Made by a program: the position numbers and the translations under genes. A stretch of DNA of 64,000 nucleotides, from contig QYAI01000081.1 of the NCBI GenBank assembly GCA_003988855.1, forward strand, positions 271,140 to 335,139, written 5' to 3'. Source of the DNA: Arachnopeziza araneosa (taxonomy: Eukaryota; Ascomycota; Leotiomycetes; Helotiales; Arachnopezizaceae). Below the pieces are notes generated by a model. It worked only from the letters and a program-made list of their open reading frames with translations, ran no database searches and was not told where the DNA came from. Within the stretch, counting starts at the first letter, position 1. The number at the start of each line of letters is the position of its first letter. Positions 58,662 to 64,000 of this stretch are shown piece after piece.

Positions 58662-61155
58662 ATGGCAGATGACATTGTTCTGACAGGGCACGAGAAGCCG
58701 CCCGTCACCACCCGAGGCTCCAAACCATTCGGACGATCAATTCTCCTCTTCATCGCCGCAATCATTATTATCGTTCTTGCTCTAGCTCTTGGACTCGGAC
58801 TGGGACTCGGACTGAAACATCATCACAATGGAGGAGAGACGTCTTCCAACGTCACAACACCAACGGCATCACCCGCTCCACCTGATACACCCAGTACCGT
58901 CTCCTTTAACCGTCCATCATGGAGACGAGATCCTGCAGAGTACGAACTTGATATGAGCTGGAATATCAATGCTGTTCCTCAAACGCGTGTATTCAATCTT
59001 ACAGTCACCGAGATCGATGCTGCACCAGATGGTACTTCACCTATTCCGCCCCCCTACGTTTTAGTAAACAAAAACTTATGTTCAAAGGAATCGTTCGAAC
59101 GATGCTTGTTATAAACGGCCAATTTCCCGGGCCGCTCATCCGTGTAAATGAAGGGGATCGGTTGCTGGTCAATGTCACAAATGGTTTGACCAATGGCACT
59201 AGTATGCATTGGTAGGATTATTTTCATTTGGTTTTGATATCTTTCCATGTGAGAGCTCGGAGCCATCTCAAGAGCGCAAGTCTTCGCTTATGAACTCTCT
59301 TGAGGATTTTTTTCTCTTCAGGTACCTCAATTACAATAGTAGAATTGCATATGAATTTATTGGATTGGTTTTGTTCTCGAAATCCACTGCAATATGAAAA
59401 TGCTAACTCTCTGATCCCAGGCATGGTCTATATCAGAATGGCACGAATTGGATGGATGGCAGCGTGGGAATTACACAGGTGATACTGATCAGAGCCTACC
59501 TAGAGATTATCTGACAGACTTAGTGCCCAATACCACCAGGACAAAGTTTTCTTTATAATTTTACGGTTGAGGGACAATATGGAACCTACTGGTATCATTC
59601 GGTATTTATCTCTTCCATCTCCATAAACCGTATACTAACTCATGCATAGCACTTCGACTCCCAATACACCGATGGGATAGTCGGCCCTCTGATTGTACAT
59701 TCTCCAGCCGAGGCTCAAGTACAAAAAGATTATGATTTCGACCAAGTCGTTTTGCTCCAAGATTATTACCATGACTTGAGCTCAGCTCTCATGCCGGGCT
59801 ATCTTGCTTCAGGAAATGAAAATACCGAACCAGTGCCAGACAATGGACTTTTTCAAGGGACGCAATAGTACGTATCTCTTTTTGGGGGAGTGGCCCTTTC
59901 AATCACTGACAGGTATTGAAGTTTCAATTGCTCTTCGTACGACGACGACAGTGGATATATCTGCCAGGATAACTCAACCCGTGCACTCTTCAACGTTGCC
60001 CCAAATAAACGCTACCGAATACGCCTTATCAACACATCCGCTTTTACAGAGTTTCAGTTCTCAGTGGATAACCATACCCTCTCAGTTATTGAGGCAGACA
60101 TTACTCTTGTTGAACCAGTAAGGGCCCCGGTTTCTACGATTTGTTTCTCGTGAGAAAGTTTTAAGCAATACGATTGATGCAATTTTATTACCGGATTCAC
60201 TTTTAGAAATGCTAAATCTGCCTCTAGGTAACAGTTCACCGCATTCCCATTCATGTCGCACAGCGCTACTCCTTCATCCTCCACACCAACCAAACTAACA
60301 GCACCAATTATTGGATGCGAGCACAGATGAATACATTTTGCTTTACTGGCGATAATGATGTTCTTGATCCCGATATTCTGGCTCTGATCACGTACACCAA
60401 TACCACAACTGAACCAACCAACTCCACTGATTGGGCTGACGCCTTGGAACTTGTTTGCGAGGATCTTGACCCTGATCTACTCGTCCCACTGTTTCCTCAA
60501 AAAGCTCCGGAAAAAGACGTCACTTACATTGTGGACACAAGTTTCCAAATCGGTGCTTATGCTCTCGCAAAAGGGTATTTCAATTCCACTACATGGTCTC
60601 CAGCCACAGTGCCGACGCTGAACCAAGCTGTCACCGGCTTACACGCTGGGGTCGCAGCATTTGATGCGGCGGGATTGAGTACAGCATTTAGCAGCGATCA
60701 ATTCGTGATTGATATTCCCGAATCCCAGGTTGTTGATCTTGTGATAAACAATTTCGACGAAGGAAGCCAGTAAGCCTTCTTCTCTTCTTGCTCTTTCTGC
60801 CCCTTCACTTATCCCCTTTATCTCTCTCTCCCTATCAGCCACTAACACTCGCAGCCCCTTCCACCTTCATGGACATACCTTCTATATCCTTGCCACATCC
60901 TCGTCCGGCGACTTCAACAATTCCGTCTACAGCACGCTCAATATCACGAATCCCATGCGCCGGGACACCATGACTGTTATTGCTTACGGCTGGACACTGA
61001 TTCGTTTTGTTGCTGATAACCCAGGACTGTGGGCTCTACATTGCCATATCTCGTGGCATATGCAAGCAGGCTTGTTGATGCAATTTCAAGCCAGGAATGA
61101 TATTATGAAAACTTGGACACTTCCTGAGGATGCACAAGCATTATGTGCTAGTTGA
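58662..61155 (+). CDS. Membrane-anchored multicopper oxidase (ascomycete laccase/ferroxidase-like)
   Basis: Eight exons: 58662-59031, 59088-59211, 59421-59478, 59524-59601, 59650-59867, 59922-60117, 60228-60769 and 60855-61155, giving 628 residues. A charged N-terminus precedes a hydrophobic anchor (SILLFIAAIIIIVLALALGLGLGLGL, about 26-51), so the enzyme faces the lumen or outside as a type II protein instead of having a cleaved signal. Copper sites are present: SMHWHGLYQNG, YGTYWYHSHFDSQ, EGSHPFHLHGHTFYILA and ALHCHISWHMQAGLL. Three cupredoxin domains are recognisable. Substrate (phenol, iron or other) is not decided by sequence. Intron 2 (209 nt) is unusually long. A link to melanin polymerisation is possible but speculative, since the melanin genes lie 50 kb away. 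Confidence 0.95.
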
Positions 61156-61617
61156 AAAATTAACGAGTTGATTAGATCGCTTTCTCTTTTAGTTGGAGGT
61201 GGAAAGATTATTGTGACATGTGTACTTGGGTAGCTTTATGAAAATATATGCTTAGTATGTCGTAGAAAGTCCTCACGCATAGAAGATATCTTTTTGAAGA
61301 ACGGGAAAGATATTAGTTATAGGAAATCTATATTCGGTCATTGAGTCTCGAGGAAATCGCTAGCTTCCAGATCAAGAATTAAACCATAAATATTGCCTAG
61401 ATACGCTTCCAGCGCGTTCCTCGCACAGAAACCACTAGAAACACCAGAAACATAACCAAAGATTTAATTTCGCATGAATGCAACCGTTCCGTGAGATGCT
61501 ATCTACAAATACAACGCTGCATGAAGAGCTGTAACTGCCTCTTCGATGAATAAATGAAAATGGTATCTCTCAACAAGCCTCTCAGCCCATCCCCTTCTAT
61601 TTCCCGTTCCGCGAAAC
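61156..61617. other. Convergent spacer
   Basis: About 460 AT-rich bases lie between the oxidase and the minus-strand membrane-protein gene; no feature is supported. Confidence 0.4.
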
Positions 61618-62605
61618 TCAGACATAATTCATCGGGACGCCGCTCCCGGCACTCCCCCTCTTGGTCCTGCGATAGCCGTTGCCGGTCCGCTCGCCGCTCG
61701 CCTTGGCGACGTGCCTCACGCTCCGGGTCCAGAAGCCGGTCGCGATGAAGACCAGCACGGCGACGAGCTCGGGGATGAAGCTGAGGCCGAGGCGCAGGCC
61801 CAGGGAGCCGTTGACGGGGTTGAGCGAGGCCGAGGGCGCGAGGATCGAGATGACGCTGTACAGCATGCGGACGCCGGAGAGGGGGAGGGAGATGAGGGTT
61901 GCGTAGAGGAGCTGTGGGAGGGGTTGTTAGTTGATGTTTTGTTTCGAGGGACGGGAAGGAAAGAGGGAGGACTGCTTACCTTGGTGCCTTCGCGATAGCA
62001 GGGTGCGTTGCGGTTGAACTGACTCGGTAGGAGGGAGAAGACGGTCCAGATGGCAACGACCAACCATGAGAGGAGCAAGATGAGGATTCCTCCCTTCAGT
62101 AGACCGGCGTCGCTTGCGTTGGCGGTGCTGGATTTGAAGGCCGAAGCACCAGAGGCGAGGAGAGCGAGGCCGCTGGTGACGAGGAGGTGATAGAAGAGCA
62201 CGAGAACCCATTCCATCTTTGTGCTTCCGTTGAGGGTGCGATAATGACGACTAGATCACAGTTAGTCAGGATCCGCTCGTCTCTTGCTCTCCATCGACTG
62301 CTTCGCTTTCTCCTCCAGCCGATAAGGGTTCATCATGAGAAAAAGATGCGGACTCACGCTTCGTGCAGAATCCCCGAGATGGCAAGTAACAACGGGCTCA
62401 GTCCGATGTTCGAGATGATGGCCGCCGTCTCATCCCCGCTGCCTTTGCCGATGGACATGGCCCCGCCGACGAGTCGCAGCGTGCAGAAGATGAAGAAGTA
62501 CAGCCAGCCGATGAAGCCAGGCCGACCGTGCTTGAGGAGGAGGTAGAGGACGGGGAGGCAGAGGACGGCGTAGATGGCCAGCTGGGCCGTTTGGAGTCCC
62601 GTCAT
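61618..62605 (-). CDS. Uncharacterised polytopic membrane protein (fungal seven-span type)
   Basis: The exons are 62605-62358, 62250-61980 and 61911-61618, giving 270 residues. At least six to seven hydrophobic segments are visible, starting with LAIYAVLCLPVLYLLL near the N-terminus, then WLYFFIFCTLRLVGGAM, IGLSPLLLAISGILHEA, WVLVLFYHLLVTSGLALLASGA, ILILLLSWLVVAIWTVFSLLP, LLYATLISLPLSGVRMLYSVISIL, and FIPELVAVLVFIATGFWT. A basic tail with ERTGNGYRRTKRG follows. I recognise this as a conserved fungal membrane protein (DUF7702-like from memory) with no assigned function. The intron phases are consistent and the frame is intact. The codon use is GC-rich compared with neighbours. The adjacent small gene (62626-62856) has the same orientation. 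Confidence 0.82.
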
Positions 62606-62625
62606 GATGGGGATGTTGGTCTGGT

Positions 62626-62856
62626 TTACTTTTCGTGGTAGGCAGGTGGTGATTCGGTGCGGGGTGCGGGAGGGTAGTTGTTGTAGTCGTCGACGGAGAA
62701 GAGGTTGTTGGCGCGGGAGCGGTTCTTGTTCTTGTTCTTGTTGTTGGTGGGAGAGGAGGCGGAAGACTGCTCAGAAGCGTCCTTGTCCTTGTTCTTGCGG
62801 GAGTTGATGAAGCAGCAGGCAGTGAGGGAGGAGGCTATGATCAAGAGGGCTTTCAT
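62626..62856 (-). CDS. Small secreted or anchored protein with signal peptide
   Basis: A 76-codon minus-strand frame begins MKALLIIASSLTACCFINS, a typical signal sequence with a Cys pair just at the predicted cleavage region. The remainder is Asn/Lys/Ser-rich (NNKNKNKNRSRANN) and Pro/Tyr-rich, ending PPAYHEK. It lies 20 bases upstream of the multi-span membrane-protein gene on the same strand, so it could also be a leader-encoded ORF on that gene's transcript. The signal-like start makes a real product plausible. Confidence 0.5.
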   Translation of the reverse strand: MKALLIIASSLTACCFINSRKNKDKDASEQSSASSPTNNKNKNKNRSRANNLFSVDDYNNYPPAPRTESPPAYHEK

Positions 62857-63793
62857 GATATTCTTGTAGCCTCTATGGATGGTGGAAAGCGGAGATGACG
62901 ATGGAGGCTTTGTGTGTTTAAGGGCAAGCTATCAGGCGGTGATGGAGCGGCACAATCACCAAGGCGGAGATGCTCTTAAGTAGGTGTGGCGTGTCTGTTA
63001 CAGCGGATATTGCAAACACTGCGCCTCGTGTGCACTAATTCATTCGTTCATTCATTCATTCATTCATTCATTCATTCATTCTACTCCGCCACCGCTCAGT
63101 ATTGATGCTGCTCGGTCCCTATCCATCAGGCTGGACGCTTCATCACTGAGACAAAGAGGCCAAATGAAACAAGGCGCAGCGGTGGTATCTAGGCCAACTA
63201 AATAGCATGAAGTCTCACCGGCGTCTACATAGACGTGCTCCTTGGCAATCTTTGCTGGATGGGCGCAATGAAGTGGGTGGATAAGTATTCGCCATCCTGG
63301 TCGATGCTCGTCGGCACTCCCCCCGGTCTAAACGAGAGCGAGAATCCCGGTCGCAGATCTGCGGTCGACGGGAGGCGTACGGAGGCGGACGGAGGCGGCG
63401 TACAACGTCGTAGCGCCGCTGCTGTCGCCCAGGGTCTGCCCGTGCCCAAGCTTTTCTCCTAGCGGCACGCCAAGGAACGAGCATCCCTGCCATTTGGCCG
63501 TTACCCTTTTCGGCCCCCCCGTCGTCATTCTCTCATCCTTCACCCACCTACCATCCCACTTCCCTGACCAGCATCACCACCATCAACCACCCACGCCAGA
63601 ACAAAGAACCCCTATTGAATCAGAAGTGTCCGGCACTTTATCTAGGCCCACGGGACCGCTCTCTCTCTCTCTTAAGCCCCCAGAAGTTGCTGTGTAAGTA
63701 AGGAGACTCCGCCGAGTAACCCAGACCGCAGAGACCGCATCCTGCCTTTCTCAGCCTTCATGCAAGGCTACCCCTCTCTGTACTTGTTCAGCC
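62857..63793. promoter_or_regulatory. Divergent spacer with ATTC microsatellite
   Basis: About 940 bases lie between the small minus-strand gene and a plus-strand regulator gene. An (ATTC)n repeat sits at about 63038-63081. GC-rich frames at 63215-63543 (both strands) have no domains. No gene is supported. Confidence 0.4.
63038..63081. repeat. (ATTC)n microsatellite
   Basis: About ten units, one interrupted (ATTCGTTC), lie in a GC-rich spacer. Confidence 0.85.
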
Positions 63794-64000
63794 ATGATGA
63801 ATGATGAGATGTCTGTTTGCGACGACAAGACCGCCCAGCAGTCAAAGGTCAAACTACCGCGTCTGTACCACAAGAAGTCGAAGACTGGATGTCAGAGATG
63901 TCGAGCTCGTCGAGTCAAAGTGAGTCTTGTTGTGCTCTCGCCTGTGTACTCTATCTATATGCCAAACCCCCCCCCCCCCCCCCCCCCCCCCCACCCCCCC
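63794..64000 (+). CDS. Zn(II)2Cys6 transcription factor, first exon only (partial)
   Basis: The first exon (63794-63919) encodes 42 residues: MMNDEMSVCDDKTAQQSKVKLP followed by HKKSKTGCQRCRARRVK, the start of a Zn(II)2Cys6 DNA-binding domain (the first two Cys, spaced C-x2-C). A GT donor follows at 63920. The rest of the cluster and gene lie beyond the window. Such exon breaks after the RRVK segment are common in fungal regulators. No target can be inferred. Confidence 0.75.
   Translation, partial: MMNDEMSVCDDKTAQQSKVKLPRLYHKKSKTGCQRCRARRVKVSLVVLSPVYSIYMPNPPPPPPPPHPP
63967..64000. repeat. Poly-C run at the window end
   Basis: The last 34 bases are almost pure C, with one A, inside the regulator's first intron. 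It may be a real homopolymer or an assembly edge; this cannot be told from sequence. Confidence 0.8.

Overview
The window is fungal nuclear DNA. Genes carry many short introns (mostly 45-80 nt, GT...AG, with CTAAC/CTGAC-like branch points), and the gene set (Cmr1-type regulator, Chs5, fungal ZIP and PrpD proteins) fits a filamentous ascomycete (Pezizomycotina). Leotiomycetes/Helotiales is my best guess, from recalled family resemblance only. About 30 protein genes are supported, most rebuilt here from exons. No rRNA, convincing tRNA, CRISPR array or intact transposon was seen. A few junction coordinates may be off by one base.

Region 1 (1-10.4 kb) is a DHN-melanin gene cluster. It holds the 5' part of a non-reducing polyketide synthase (minus strand, cut by the window edge), a divergently transcribed scytalone dehydratase, a Cmr1-type regulator with two C2H2 fingers plus a Zn(II)2Cys6 cluster, and a hydroxynaphthalene reductase.

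Region 2 (11.9-28.5 kb) is mostly housekeeping: eIF1A, an unknown protein, Chs5 of exomer, an unknown polytopic membrane protein, a short-chain dehydrogenase, an unknown acidic protein, a methyltransferase with a His-rich loop, the proteasomal deubiquitinase Ubp6, Arp2/3 subunit ARPC4, a ZIP zinc transporter and an MFSD5-like transporter.

Region 3 (29.3-43 kb) is the most intriguing. It groups a membrane-anchored sugar-O-methyltransferase-like protein, a DUF5672 protein, a membrane acyltransferase, an O-fucosyltransferase-like protein and, after a gene-poor AT-rich stretch, a secreted GH92 mannosidase. Together they look like a set for decorating a secreted or cell-wall glycan. Two small genes lie between them: a repeat protein split over three exons and a zinc-ribbon protein.

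Region 4 (44.5-64 kb) is mainly metabolic: quinolinate phosphoribosyltransferase, a DUF3237 protein, an omega/xi-type glutathione transferase, a PrpD-family dehydratase, D-arabinono-1,4-lactone oxidase, sedoheptulose bisphosphatase, a GPI-anchored phosphoesterase, a membrane-anchored multicopper oxidase, a multi-span membrane protein, a small secreted or lipoprotein-like protein, and the first exon of a Zn(II)2Cys6 regulator. The window ends in a poly-C run.
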